NCBI GenBank assembly: GCA_964654825.1
Contig: CAZZKG010000005.1
Span: 1 to 64,000 of the forward strand
Source of the DNA: CAZZKG01 sp964654825
GTDB lineage: Bacteria; Gemmatimonadota; CAZMKB01
Direction of reading: 5' to 3'
DNA: 64,000 nucleotides
Each line of letters opens with the position of its first letter. Position 1 is the stretch's first letter. The notes below the pieces were generated by a model. The model was not told where the DNA came from. It searched no databases and worked only from the letters and a program-made list of their open reading frames with translations. Positions 8,697 to 17,779 of this stretch are shown here, piece after piece. Both the position numbers and the translations under genes were made by a program.

Positions 8697-8738
8697 GGAG
8701 ATGGGCCCACCATATGAAGATAGACAACCGGCACGTTC

Positions 8739-8767
8739 ATAATAATTTCCAATACATTGTCTGTCAA
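8739..8767 (-). promoter_or_regulatory. Promoter ahead of ywlE and the acyl-CoA module
   Basis: Minus strand TTGACA (8767-8762), 17 bases, TATTAT (8744-8739): eleven of twelve consensus positions. It lies in the gap between tsaC and ywlE and gives a leader of about 36 bases. It probably drives the whole run from ywlE through meaB to rpiB-glyA. Confidence 0.65.
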
Positions 8768-8780
8768 GGAGCTTGCCCGG

Positions 8781-9437
8781 TTATTGCTGCAGAGCCCGGA
8801 GGATATCGTCTGCCGTGATGGGTCCTTCCCTCAGGACAGTGACTTCCCTTTCGATCACAGAAACCACGGTCGAGGCGACCCCGGCCATGGTCCCGGGAGA
8901 ACTCTCGACGAGCAGGTCGATCTGCTGGTCGTGATCTTCGAAGTATCTGATTACATCCCCGGGGCCGGAGGGGGGAGGGAGTCCCTCCGGGTTTGCACTG
9001 GTAGACACGAGCGGTTGTTTTACTCTCGCGAGGAGGTTCTGTACGAACGGGCTCGAGCTCAACCGCACGGCAAGGGTCCGGTCCTCGCCGAGAAGAAACG
9101 CGGGCACCTCTTCGAGGGCCTCGAGTACCAGAGTGAGCGGGCCCGGCCAGAAACGCTCGATCAGGATCCCGGTCTCGTCACTGACCTTCACGAGCCGGTC
9201 GACGGAGCGATGGGATGGGATGACCAGGATGAACGGTCTCCCGGTCCGGGAACCCTTGAGCGCCCGGATCCTCTCGACCGGAGCCCTCTCGAAGGCGAGG
9301 CAACCGAGTCCATAGACCGTCTCGGTGGGATAAGCGATCACGCCGCCTTCGAACAGGATCCGCGACAGGAGGTCGAAAGCTGCCCGGCGCTTGTTACCGG
9401 GTTCCTGTGTGATCCGTAACTGTTTTGTAATACTCAT
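8781..9437 (-). CDS. tsaC: Threonylcarbamoyl-AMP synthase (Sua5/YrdC/TsaC family)
   Basis: 218 residues. The enzyme makes threonylcarbamoyl-AMP from threonine, bicarbonate and ATP for the t6A37 modification of ANN-decoding tRNAs. YrdC-fold signatures are visible: PTETVYGLGC near 37-46, the basic KGSRTGRPFIL strand that binds substrate, STSANPEG near 147 and ASTVV near 190. It lacks the extra C-terminal Sua5 domain, so it is the short TsaC-like form. In Firmicutes the orthologue ywlC precedes ywlE and rpiB, and the same order is seen here. An inverted-repeat element (9446-9618) occupies most of its upstream region. Confidence 0.92.
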   Translation of the reverse strand: MSITKQLRITQEPGNKRRAAFDLLSRILFEGGVIAYPTETVYGLGCLAFERAPVERIRALKGSRTGRPFILVIPSHRSVDRLVKVSDETGILIERFWPGPLTLVLEALEEVPAFLLGEDRTLAVRLSSSPFVQNLLARVKQPLVSTSANPEGLPPPSGPGDVIRYFEDHDQQIDLLVESSPGTMAGVASTVVSVIEREVTVLREGPITADDILRALQQ

Positions 9438-9445
9438 TGATCCAG

Positions 9446-9618
9446 CCCGAATTATTTATACGATTCCGATTATGGCGGCCGCTTTCGGACAGTTGACTCA
9501 AAATCGCCCCGTCAAATCCGTGATTCAAAGTGATAGGGGATGATCCTTATTCAAGTAGTGTCAAAGGGATTATCGAATATTAAAAATGTGTTACTCGTAA
9601 TCGTATAAATAACTCGGG
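9446..9618. repeat. 173-bp inverted-repeat element between purE and tsaC
   Basis: The left arm 9446-9472 and right arm 9592-9618 are inverted copies, 24 of 27 bases matching (core ATTTATACGATT). The 119-base interior has no open frame. The element fills nearly the whole gap between purE and tsaC. It has the shape of a miniature inverted-repeat transposable element; no clear target duplication is visible. It would also lie within the tsaC leader if tsaC is cotranscribed with purE. Confidence 0.6.
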
Positions 9619-9659
9619 ATGGGAAAGACACCGGCGAAGGACTGAGAACATCACCGGAT

Positions 9660-10091
9660 TCAATATATGTTGAGGATCCTGAGCGCGAGATGGGCTGCAT
9701 TTTTCGCATTGTCGATCCCGACGACTCCAACAGGGACGCCTGACGGCATCTGAACCATACTGAGAAGCGCGTCCACACCCATGAGCGGTCCGGCCGAGAT
9801 AGGTATCCCGATGACAGGGAGACGGGTGTGGGACGAGATGAAACCCGGAAGTGCCGCAGAAAGACCGGCGGCCGCGAGTATCACGCGGACACCCCGTCTC
9901 TGAGCGTCTTTCACCATGTCGACGGTGGCTACAGGATCCCTGTGGGCAGACGACACGGCCAGTTCATAGGTGACCCCGGCTTCATCGAGCACCGAACATG
10001 CACCTTCCACATTGGATCTGTCGGATTCACTGCCGATAACAATGAGGACACGCGGCCTCTCATAAAGTTTTTCCTGCCCTCCAGAATACAT
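9660..10091 (-). CDS. purE: N5-carboxyaminoimidazole ribonucleotide mutase PurE
   Basis: 143 residues, slightly shorter than usual class I PurE, which moves the carboxyl group of N5-CAIR to C4 to give CAIR in purine synthesis. Motifs are IGSESD near 20, the catalytic-loop SSAHRDP, AAGLSAALPGF (canonical enzymes have GGAAHLPGM here), LLSMVQMPSGVPVG and DNAKNAA. The AAH histidine position is replaced in this protein, a modest deviation. The frame opens with GTG at 10097, but the ATG at 10091 has GGGAG at good spacing and is preferred. No purK is adjacent. It starts 13 bases after the acyl-CoA dehydrogenase at 10105 and is probably cotranscribed with it. Confidence 0.9.
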   Translation of the reverse strand: MYSGGQEKLYERPRVLIVIGSESDRSNVEGACSVLDEAGVTYELAVSSAHRDPVATVDMVKDAQRRGVRVILAAAGLSAALPGFISSHTRLPVIGIPISAGPLMGVDALLSMVQMPSGVPVGVVGIDNAKNAAHLALRILNIY

Positions 10092-10104
10092 GGTCACTCT
10101 CCCG

Positions 10105-11271
10105 TCATGAAGTACTCCGGCTCGCCATCTCCCTGATCAGATTCGCCGCAATGACGAGTCTCTGGATCTGGTTCGTGCCTTCGTATATCTGGGTTATCTT
10201 GGCATCTCTCATGTATTTCTCGATTGGGTAGTCCCGCATGTAGCCGTATCCGCCGAATATCTGCACAGCATCGATGGTGACTTTCATCGCGACATCCGAA
10301 GCGAGAAGCTTACACATGGCTGATTCTTTCGTGAAGTTTCGCACACCCCTGTCGATCATCCGTGCCGTCTGGTAAACAAGACCGCGTGCCGCTTCGATCT
10401 GAGTCGCCATGTCGGCAAGCATGAACTGGATTCCCTGGAGAGAGCTCAAAGGCCCGCCGAACTGTTCCCTCCCCTGGGCGTACTCAGTCGCAAGTTCGAA
10501 CGCGCCCTGAGCGATCCCGAGTGCCTGAGCACCGATGCCCGGCCTCGATTTGTCCAGTGTCCTCATTGCGATGACGAACCCCTGTCCCTCACGACCGAGC
10601 AGGTTCCCGGCAGGTACACGGCAATCATCGAAAAGGAGTTCGGCCTGAATGGAGCTTCTTATGCCAAGCTTGTCCTCGATCTTTCCGAACGTGAAGCCAT
10701 CCCATCCCTTCTCGATGATAAAAGCGCTGATTCCCCTGCCGCCCTTCGCAGGATCAGTCTTCGCAAACACGGTATACGTATCGGCGACCTGGCCGTTCGT
10801 GCAGAATATCTTTGATCCATTGATGATGTACTCATCACCCTTTTTCTCGGCCACAGTTCTCATCCTGCCAGCGTCACTCCCTGCATCGGACTCGGTGAGC
10901 CCGAATGCGCAGTATTTCTCACCGCTTGCGATATCAGGAAGGTATCTCTTCTTCTGTTCTTCCGATCCTCCGATCATGATGGGCAGGCTGCCGAGAGCGC
11001 TCGCGGCGTAGGAGACGGCCACACCGGCGTCGATCCTCGACAGTTCCTCGGTGATGAGGCACAGAGCAAAAATGCTTCCCTCCGTACCACCGTACACCTT
11101 CGGTACGTAGACCTGAGGCAGGCCAGCTCGCCCGATCTTCTGCATGATCTCATGCGGGAATTCACTCTTCTCATCCAGCTCGGCTCTCACCGGAAGGACA
11201 TCCTTCTCGGCGATTTCGCGGGCGATTCTTTTCAATTGTTTTTCATCGTCTGTGAGAAAATAGTCCACCAT
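10105..11271 (-). CDS. Acyl-CoA dehydrogenase, third copy
   Basis: 388 residues. Complete acyl-CoA dehydrogenase with FGLTESDAGSDAG, CTNGQVADTY, FGGYGYMRDYPIEKYMRDAK and the base glutamate in IYEGTNQIQR. It is not part of the beta-oxidation operon but stands between rnc and purE. A GGGAGGTG ribosome binding site precedes several candidate starts: GTG at 11274 sits on the site itself, ATG at 11271 is two bases away and GTG at 11268 has the best spacing, so the N-terminus is uncertain by one or two residues. Substrate unknown. The 113 bases upstream to rnc show no clear promoter. Confidence 0.9.
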   Translation of the reverse strand: MVDYFLTDDEKQLKRIAREIAEKDVLPVRAELDEKSEFPHEIMQKIGRAGLPQVYVPKVYGGTEGSIFALCLITEELSRIDAGVAVSYAASALGSLPIMIGGSEEQKKRYLPDIASGEKYCAFGLTESDAGSDAGRMRTVAEKKGDEYIINGSKIFCTNGQVADTYTVFAKTDPAKGGRGISAFIIEKGWDGFTFGKIEDKLGIRSSIQAELLFDDCRVPAGNLLGREGQGFVIAMRTLDKSRPGIGAQALGIAQGAFELATEYAQGREQFGGPLSSLQGIQFMLADMATQIEAARGLVYQTARMIDRGVRNFTKESAMCKLLASDVAMKVTIDAVQIFGGYGYMRDYPIEKYMRDAKITQIYEGTNQIQRLVIAANLIREMASRSTS

Positions 11272-11394
11272 CACCTCCCGTGAACAAACGTGCTGAGATC
11301 TATTTTCATGAATCCGGCCTTTCCTCTCAACCGGTTAGCCATGGGGGCTTCCCGCCGGATGAGGTCTTTCTGTATGATGCCTTCGACCGAGATC

Positions 11395-12201
11395 TCATTT
11401 TTCGAGGCTCTTCTCAGTGTGCAGTTTTTTCAGGGCATCTACCGCCGCCCACTTCTCGGCCTCTTTTTTACTTTTTCCGAACCCGCTGCCGTAAATTGTT
11501 CCTTCGATGCTGACCTCACAGGTGAATACGCGGTCGTGTTCAGGTCCGCCGGCTTTTACTATCCGATACTGTGGTTGAACCTGATACTTCTCCTGTGCAA
11601 AACGGAGCAGCTGGTTCTTGGCCTGGTGAAATTCGAGGAATGGGGACATAGCCTCCCGATCATCCAATAAAAATCTTTTTATGAAGACCCTGGTGGCCTG
11701 GATCCCCCCATCGATGTATATGGCTCCGAGCAGGGCTTCGAAACAGTCCGAGAGAATAGTCAGACGAGCACGGCCCTCGAGCAGGTTCTCCGTGCTGGAG
11801 ATGAGGATGTATTTACCGAGGTCGAGTTTCTCCGAACACCTGACGAGAGCCTCTCTGGAAACGAGAGAGGACTTGGTCCTGGTCAACCCGCCTTCGGAAA
11901 AACCGGGATTGTCCTGGTAGAGAAATTCGGAGACGATCAGGCCGAGAGCAGCGTCACCGAGGAATTCGAGCCTCTCATAAGAATGGAGACCGTTCCCATT
12001 GATGCCTGAAACGTATGACCTGTGGGAGAGAGCGCGGTACAGAAGTTCCGGATCTTTAAAGGTGTAATCGATCTTCCACTCGAGCTCCCGGAGCAGATGT
12101 TTTTTTTCGTTTTTCCGCCAACCGGAGAGATCACGAAAGATCCTCGTCCATGCGGACCTGATCATCTCAGGTACCCTCGAAACATTAGAAATCAGGCTCA
12201 T
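11395..12201 (-). CDS. rnc: Ribonuclease III
   Basis: 268 residues. Endonuclease that cleaves double-stranded RNA in rRNA and mRNA maturation. The nuclease signature ERLEFLGDAAL (usual ERLEFLGDSVL) is near residue 80 with the metal-binding acidic residues intact, DCFEALLGAIYIDGG completes the active site, and a double-stranded RNA-binding domain ends the protein (KKEAEKWAAVDALKKL). The N-terminus has about 30 residues more than Escherichia coli RNase III. Its ATG overlaps the fabF stop (ATGA), so it is the last gene of the fatty-acid operon, a common position for rnc after acpP-fabF. Confidence 0.94.
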   Translation of the reverse strand: MSLISNVSRVPEMIRSAWTRIFRDLSGWRKNEKKHLLRELEWKIDYTFKDPELLYRALSHRSYVSGINGNGLHSYERLEFLGDAALGLIVSEFLYQDNPGFSEGGLTRTKSSLVSREALVRCSEKLDLGKYILISSTENLLEGRARLTILSDCFEALLGAIYIDGGIQATRVFIKRFLLDDREAMSPFLEFHQAKNQLLRFAQEKYQVQPQYRIVKAGGPEHDRVFTCEVSIEGTIYGSGFGKSKKEAEKWAAVDALKKLHTEKSLEK

Positions 12202-13439
12202 TCCTCGTACTTCTTCACTGCGAGACAGGCATTATGACCTCCAAAACCGAAAGAATTGGTCAGTGCAGTTTTGACCTGCGTTTTCCTCGCGGCATTTGGT
12301 ACATAGTCGAGGTCACAATTCGGATCAGGAAATTCATAGTTAATGGTAGGCGGCATGACATCCTCGTTCACGGCGAGAACCGAGAATACGAATTCCACTC
12401 CGCCGGCTGCACCAAGGAGATGACCGATCATACTCTTGGTGGAGCTGACTCCCAGTCGCTTCGCATCATCACCAAAGATATCTTTGATCGCCTTAGTCTC
12501 GAACTTGTCATTGTACTCAGTGGACGTACCATGGGCATTGATATAATCGACGTCTGCCGGGGCGAGATTGGCTTCCTTCATTGCGTTGGCCATCGCACGA
12601 GCGGCGCCTTTTCCGGTTGGATCCGGTGCAGTAATATGATGCGCATCAGCAGTCATTCCGTAACCGACAACCTCAGCGAGGATGTGTGCACCTCTGGCGC
12701 GGGCGTGATCCTGCTCCTCGAGTATGACGACGCCGGCACCCTCGCCCAGCACGAAACCATCCCTCTTGAGATCAAAAGGACGGCTGGCTCTGGCCGGTTC
12801 CTCGTTCCGAGTCGAAAGAGCTTTCATCGAACAGAAACCACCCACGGACATCACCGTGACAGCTGCTTCCGTACCACCGGCGATCATGATGTCGGCATCA
12901 TCGTACTTTATCCACCGGTAGGCATTCCCGATCGCGTGAGATCCGGAGGCGCAAGCCGAGACGGTACTGTAGTTGGGCCCTCTGGCATTGAATCGGATCG
13001 AAACAGTACCACTCGCGATATCCGAGATCATCATGGGCACGAAGAAAGGGCTTATCTTACCCGGACCCATATCACGAAACCTGGAGTGCTGCACTTCGAT
13101 CGTCGATATACCCCCGATCCCGGAACCCAGGATCACTCCAAATCGATCGGATTCGATCTCTTCGACGTTCAGTTTTGCGTGTTCAACCGCCATGGTTGAA
13201 GCAGCGATCCCGAATTGCAGGAACAGATCCATCCTCCTCGCTTCTTTCCTATCGATGTAACGGAGAGGTTCGAAATCCTTGACTTCCGCGGCGAAATTCG
13301 TGGAGAAGCCCGTTGTGTCAAATCTGGTGATTGGCCCGAAACCGTGTTTGCCTGACAGGATTCCCTTCCAGGATGTCTCCAGATCATTACCCAATGCTGT
13401 TATCAGGCTGCAACCGGTTACCACAACTCGACGCGCCAT
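12198..13439 (-). CDS. fabF: Beta-ketoacyl-ACP synthase II
   Basis: 413 residues of FabF, which elongates acyl-ACP with malonyl-ACP. The catalytic triad is visible: Cys163 in SACASGSHA, His in INAHGTSTEYND and His in STKSMIGHLLGA. The C-terminus NSFGFGGHNAC is typical. The frame remains open to 13697 over acpP, but that extension is the wrong-frame shadow of acpP; the ATG at 13439 with GGAG six bases upstream matches the family N-terminus. It lies between acpP and rnc in the standard order. Confidence 0.96.
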   Translation of the reverse strand: MARRVVVTGCSLITALGNDLETSWKGILSGKHGFGPITRFDTTGFSTNFAAEVKDFEPLRYIDRKEARRMDLFLQFGIAASTMAVEHAKLNVEEIESDRFGVILGSGIGGISTIEVQHSRFRDMGPGKISPFFVPMMISDIASGTVSIRFNARGPNYSTVSACASGSHAIGNAYRWIKYDDADIMIAGGTEAAVTVMSVGGFCSMKALSTRNEEPARASRPFDLKRDGFVLGEGAGVVILEEQDHARARGAHILAEVVGYGMTADAHHITAPDPTGKGAARAMANAMKEANLAPADVDYINAHGTSTEYNDKFETKAIKDIFGDDAKRLGVSSTKSMIGHLLGAAGGVEFVFSVLAVNEDVMPPTINYEFPDPNCDLDYVPNAARKTQVKTALTNSFGFGGHNACLAVKKYEE

Positions 13440-13494
13440 ATGAAACTCCATCGTTGTCGTTGGATCGAAGGGAGCCTCCCGAGCCCCCGAATCA

Positions 13495-13749
13495 TCAATT
13501 CGCCACTTTTGACTCGAGATAATCGACTGCCCTGCCGACCGTCGTGAGTTTTTCCGCATCATCGTCAGGGATTTCGATGCTGAACTCTTCTTCGAACGCC
13601 ATGACCAGCTCGACTGTGTCGAGAGAATCCGCACCGAGATCCTCGACGAACGAAGACTCATTGGTAACTTTGTCAGGGTCGAGACCAAGGTTCTCAACGA
13701 TCATCTCTTTGACTCTCTTGTCGATAGTTGCTCTGTCATACTCTGCCAT
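13495..13749 (-). CDS. acpP: Acyl carrier protein
   Basis: 84 acidic residues. Ser42 in GADSLDTVEL is the 4'-phosphopantetheine attachment site. The protein carries the growing acyl chain in type II fatty-acid synthesis. Length and helix pattern are normal. It is located between fabG and fabF. Confidence 0.97.
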   Translation of the reverse strand: MAEYDRATIDKRVKEMIVENLGLDPDKVTNESSFVEDLGADSLDTVELVMAFEEEFSIEIPDDDAEKLTTVGRAVDYLESKVAN

Positions 13750-13809
13750 GTGATAACTACCCCCTCGTTAAGTGATCATTCTTCCCGGCGGGCCGGGACA
13801 AGGTCACAG

Positions 13810-14559
13810 CTACATCAACATTCCACCGTCGACATTGATTACCTGACCCGTGACATAATCCGCCATAGGACTACACAGGAAAAGTACTACCTGTGCGACA
13901 TCATCAGGTAAGCCGGCCCTCTTCAGAGGTATCCGGTCGAGAAACGCAGCCTTCTGATCTTCCGTCAGAGAACCGGTCATCCTGGTCTCGATGAATCCGG
14001 GAGCGACAACATTCACGGTAATGTTCCTCGATGCGACTTCTTTCGCGATCGACTTGGACAGGCCGATAACTCCGGCTTTCGACGCAGCGTAATTGCACTG
14101 TCCCGCATTTCCCATGATTCCGACCACCGAAGATATGTTTACGATCCGTCCGCTTTTCTGCTTGAGCAATTTTCTCACTGCTATTTTCATGCAGTGGTAC
14201 GTACCTTTCAAATTGACATTGTTTACGAGATCCCAGTCCTCCTCACTCATTCTCATGAAGACGTTGTCCCTCGTGACTCCGGCATTGTTCACCAGGATGT
14301 CGATGCCTTCGAGTGACGCGAGGGCATCATCGAAGAATCGACTTACATCATCGAGACGCGACACATCAAGAGCAAATGCACGCACATCGAGTCCCAGATC
14401 GGAAAGTTTCTCGGCGGTTTGAAGTGCCTGCTTTTCATCGATATCACCGATAACGACCTTCGCACCTGCAGCTGCAAGAGCCTGGACGATCGATCGGCCG
14501 ATGCCCAGAGCACCGCCTGTAACTACAGCACACGAGCCTTCAGGCAGGAGTTTTGTCAT
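13810..14559 (-). CDS. fabG: 3-oxoacyl-ACP reductase
   Basis: 249 residues of the short-chain dehydrogenase family. It reduces 3-ketoacyl-ACP with NADPH. The cofactor loop GGALGIGRSI is near residue 16, NNAGVTRDN near 90, catalytic Ser in NISSVVG near 142, Tyr and Lys in YAASKAG near 155-159, and the C-terminal GQVINVDGGMLM is characteristic. The start overlaps the fabD stop by four bases, so translation is probably coupled. Confidence 0.96.
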   Translation of the reverse strand: MTKLLPEGSCAVVTGGALGIGRSIVQALAAAGAKVVIGDIDEKQALQTAEKLSDLGLDVRAFALDVSRLDDVSRFFDDALASLEGIDILVNNAGVTRDNVFMRMSEEDWDLVNNVNLKGTYHCMKIAVRKLLKQKSGRIVNISSVVGIMGNAGQCNYAASKAGVIGLSKSIAKEVASRNITVNVVAPGFIETRMTGSLTEDQKAAFLDRIPLKRAGLPDDVAQVVLFLCSPMADYVTGQVINVDGGMLM

Positions 14560-15503
14560 GCCCCGATCACCGCTTTCAGTTTGATTATATCTATGTCGGT
14601 ATCCGCATTCGTGATCCGAGCGGAACGGTCGATACGTTTCAACAATCCGGACAGTACCCGCCCAGGACCGAGTTCGATGAAAGAATCACAGCCGCTCGCA
14701 AGGAGCAATCTCATCGTGGCCTCCCATCGTACCGGATGAGTGAGTTGCTTGATAAGCGCTTCTCTGATTTCATCTTCTCGGGAAACGGCTTTCGCAGTAG
14801 CGTTGGAGATGACAGGAAAACGGGCATCCTTTACCGGAGTCCGCAGGATTCTCTCCTCGAGGCCGGATGAAGCATCTTCCATAAGCGGAGAATGGAATGC
14901 CCCGCTCACGTCCAGTTCGATGACTTTACGCGCTCCAGCGGTTTCCAGGTCTGTCATTGTTTTTCGGACCGTGTCGACATCCCCCGAAATAACAAGCTGC
15001 CCGGGACAATTGAAGTTGGCAGGGACCACAACGCCATTCTCAGAATTTTCTCTGCAGATGCGATCGAGTTCTCCGGCTTCGAGCCCCACCACGGCGGCCA
15101 TGGTACCCGATCTCTTCACACCTGATTCGTACATGAGCATGCCTCTCTCCCTAACCAGCAGAAGTGCATCCTCGAAAGAGAGACTGCCCGCCGAGAATAG
15201 AGCCGTGTATTCCCCGAGACTGTGCCCGCACGCGGCAGACACTTCTTCCGGAAACGGCTCCAGTATCTTCACTATTACCGCACTGTGAAGAAAGATCGCC
15301 GGCTGAGTATTTTTAGTCAGCTTGAGCTCTTCCGGAGGACCATTAAACATGATGTCCGAAAGTTTCGTACCCAGAACGTCATCTGCCAGATCAATCATCT
15401 CTTTTGCAATATCATAATTGTCATAGAGAGATTTCGCCATACCGACATACTGCGCACCCTGTCCGGGAAATATGAGTACAGTTTTATCCATTAAGTCGGT
15501 CAT
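14556..15503 (-). CDS. fabD: Malonyl-CoA:ACP transacylase
   Basis: 315 residues. It loads malonyl groups from CoA onto ACP. FPGQGAQYVGM near the N-terminus, the nucleophile elbow CGHSLGEY with catalytic Ser near 96, and the His in VSGAFHSPLM are present. The ATG at 15503 is preceded by GGAAGG; an internal ATG at the fifth codon is also possible. It lies 22 bases after fabH. Confidence 0.95.
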   Translation of the reverse strand: MTDLMDKTVLIFPGQGAQYVGMAKSLYDNYDIAKEMIDLADDVLGTKLSDIMFNGPPEELKLTKNTQPAIFLHSAVIVKILEPFPEEVSAACGHSLGEYTALFSAGSLSFEDALLLVRERGMLMYESGVKRSGTMAAVVGLEAGELDRICRENSENGVVVPANFNCPGQLVISGDVDTVRKTMTDLETAGARKVIELDVSGAFHSPLMEDASSGLEERILRTPVKDARFPVISNATAKAVSREDEIREALIKQLTHPVRWEATMRLLLASGCDSFIELGPGRVLSGLLKRIDRSARITNADTDIDIIKLKAVIGA

Positions 15504-15525
15504 GGGATTTCGCCTTCCCGGATGA

Positions 15526-16530
15526 CTACAACCTGATGAGAGCGGACGCCCAGGTCATACCTCCCCCCGCAGCGGCGAGAAGAATCACGGAACCCTCTCC
15601 GATCCTGCCTTCTTCGAGAGCTTCAACGATGGCGATCGGGATGGAGGCCGCAGATGTGTTACCATATCGATCTATGTTCACATAAACCTTTTCCATAGAC
15701 ATATTCAATCTTTTTGCACTTGCCTCGATGATACGGATATTGGCCTGGTGAGGAATGAACAGATCGACATCTTCGTGTGTAACACCCGCTTTTTCCATCG
15801 CCATCCTCGAAGCATGTATCATAGCCCTCGTCGCATGCTTGAACATCTCGTTGCCGAGCATCTTTATATAGTGCAGCCTCTTCTCGACCGTCTCGTGAGA
15901 CGCCGGCATGCGCGAACCACCGGCGGGCATATTGAGAATCCTCGTCAGACGTCCATCGCTTTTCATGAACGTCGAGATGATACCTCTGCCATCCTCGACC
16001 CTGCCGATTACGGATGCCCCCGCCCCATCACCAAAGAGGACACACGTCATTCTGTCCTCGAAATCCATGATTTTGCTCAGAGTCTCGGCCCCGATAACCA
16101 GAACGTTTTTAAAACTGCCACTGATCAGCAACCCCCGGGCCAGCGTGAGACCGTACAGGTAGCCGGAACACGCTGCTGCAATGTCGAAGCATGCCGCGTT
16201 TTCGGCACCGAGGTTTTCCTGTACAACACAGGCGGTCGAAGGGAACACCCTGTCTGACGTCGCAGTGGCGAGAATAATCAACTCGATATCTTTAGGTGTC
16301 AAACCCGCCTTCTCGATAGCGCGGCGTGCAGCTTCCGTGGCAATATCCGAGGTGGCGGTATGTTGATTAGCGATATGACGCACCTTGATCCCTGTGCGTG
16401 TTGTGATCCACTCATCCGTAGTATCGACGATCTTCTCCAGGTCAGAATTAGTGAGTGTACCCGGCGGCAGGTACCTCCCCGTTGCGATGATTCCGAAGGA
16501 CTGATTATGTGAGTTTTGCTTCTCTGGCAT
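15526..16530 (-). CDS. fabH: Beta-ketoacyl-ACP synthase III
   Basis: 334 residues. FabH starts fatty-acid synthesis by condensing acetyl-CoA (or branched acyl-CoA) with malonyl-ACP. The catalytic Cys is in AAACSGYLYG, His in FIPHQANIRI and Asn in YGNTSAAS. The frame can be extended to a TTG at 16557; I chose the ATG at 16530, although neither has a strong ribosome binding site. The start lies inside the 3' end of plsX (26-base overlap), so initiation probably depends on ribosomes finishing plsX. Confidence 0.94.
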   Translation of the reverse strand: MPEKQNSHNQSFGIIATGRYLPPGTLTNSDLEKIVDTTDEWITTRTGIKVRHIANQHTATSDIATEAARRAIEKAGLTPKDIELIILATATSDRVFPSTACVVQENLGAENAACFDIAAACSGYLYGLTLARGLLISGSFKNVLVIGAETLSKIMDFEDRMTCVLFGDGAGASVIGRVEDGRGIISTFMKSDGRLTRILNMPAGGSRMPASHETVEKRLHYIKMLGNEMFKHATRAMIHASRMAMEKAGVTHEDVDLFIPHQANIRIIEASAKRLNMSMEKVYVNIDRYGNTSAASIPIAIVEALEEGRIGEGSVILLAAAGGGMTWASALIRL

Positions 16531-17527
16531 TTGATAGTTGTGGAAGTTGAGCTTCAATGATTTCGTTTATCTGACGGGTGACCGTCAACCGAGCTACGTT
16601 TATCGCATTTCGAATAGCTTTGGAGGAAGAACCGCCGTGACAGACCACCGCCACTCCATCGATACCGAGAAGCGGGGCGCCTCCATACTCTGCATAATCG
16701 AGTGTCCGGTGAATATTTATATAGGCGTTCTTCATGAGCAGTGCGCCGAGCCTGGTGAGTGGGCTTTTTTTCACTTCTGCTTCGATCATGGATGTGATCA
16801 GATAAATGATACTCTCACTGAACTTCAGGATGACATTGCCGACGAATCCGTCACAGACTACGACATCGGTGACGCCCTCTAGTATATCCCGGCCTTCCGC
16901 ATTCCCGATGAAATTGAGTGGGCTGTCTTTCAGGATCCGGTACGTCGCCACTGACAGCTCGTCACCCTTTTTGGCTTCTTCGCCGATATTCAGGAGACCC
17001 ACTTTCGGATTTTCTCTCCCCAGGATCTCCTGAGCGTAAATACTGCCCATGAGAGCGAAGTGGAGTAGATGGAACGGCTTCGAATCCACGTTTGCTCCCA
17101 CATCTAGAAATACGACCGGCTGGGTTCTCGATGGAAATATCGTCACGATTGCCGGCCGTGAAATCCCCTCGATCCTGCCAAGTGTCATGAGTGAGTGGGC
17201 CATGATCGCGCCCGTATTACCGGCACTCACGAAGGCATCGGCGAGACCCTCTTTCTGCATCCTGAGACCCACCGAAATGGAAGAATCCTTCTTCTTCTTC
17301 AGCGCCACAGACGGAGAATCATCCATCTCGACGATCTGAGACGCGTGGGCTATCTCGAGTCGGGATCCGTGGTAATGTCTTTTTTCGAGTTCTTTCTCGA
17401 TCGGTTCCCGGTTACCAACCAGGATGATCTCGAAATCATCACCGAGGATTTCGAGCGCCTCTACCGCCCCCAGAACGGGAACGGCGGGGGCGTCGTCCCC
17501 ACCCATTGCATCAATTGCAATTCTCAT
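16505..17527 (-). CDS. plsX: Phosphate acyltransferase PlsX
   Basis: 340 residues. PlsX makes acyl-phosphate from acyl-ACP for phospholipid synthesis. The N-terminal DAMGGDDAP signature, FVSAGNTGAIMAHS and VVCDGFVGNV are diagnostic. The operon order rpmF-plsX-fabH is the widespread bacterial arrangement. The gene lies 49 bases after rpmF. Confidence 0.96.
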   Translation of the reverse strand: MRIAIDAMGGDDAPAVPVLGAVEALEILGDDFEIILVGNREPIEKELEKRHYHGSRLEIAHASQIVEMDDSPSVALKKKKDSSISVGLRMQKEGLADAFVSAGNTGAIMAHSLMTLGRIEGISRPAIVTIFPSRTQPVVFLDVGANVDSKPFHLLHFALMGSIYAQEILGRENPKVGLLNIGEEAKKGDELSVATYRILKDSPLNFIGNAEGRDILEGVTDVVVCDGFVGNVILKFSESIIYLITSMIEAEVKKSPLTRLGALLMKNAYINIHRTLDYAEYGGAPLLGIDGVAVVCHGGSSSKAIRNAINVARLTVTRQINEIIEAQLPQLSNAREAKLT

Positions 17528-17576
17528 AGGACATCAGGAAAATGACACAAGTCAACCAGCATCAACATAAAGTACT

Positions 17577-17759
17577 TCAATACTCCTCTATTTCCAGCAC
17601 TTTTCTGCCGCCGTAATAGCCGCAGTGTGGGCACACCCGGTGAGGTTCTTTCTTCTGGTGACACTGCTGGCACACCGAGAGTGCAGGATTGCTGAGCGCA
17701 TGATGCGATCTTCTTTTTCTCTTTCTCGCCTTTGATGTCCGTCGTTTCGGGACTGCCAT
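17577..17759 (-). CDS. rpmF: Ribosomal protein L32
   Basis: 60 residues. The basic N-terminus MAVPKRRTSKARKRKRR and a zinc ribbon with two CxxC pairs (CQQC and CPHC) identify L32. It sits between yceD and plsX as in most bacteria. Confidence 0.97.
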   Translation of the reverse strand: MAVPKRRTSKARKRKRRSHHALSNPALSVCQQCHQKKEPHRVCPHCGYYGGRKVLEIEEY

Positions 17760-17779
17760 TGCCTGTACCTCTCCTCGTT

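Noticed and set aside
13440..13697. 86-residue N-terminal extension of FabF
   Set aside because: It runs over acpP in another frame, and a good ribosome binding site precedes the ATG at 13439.
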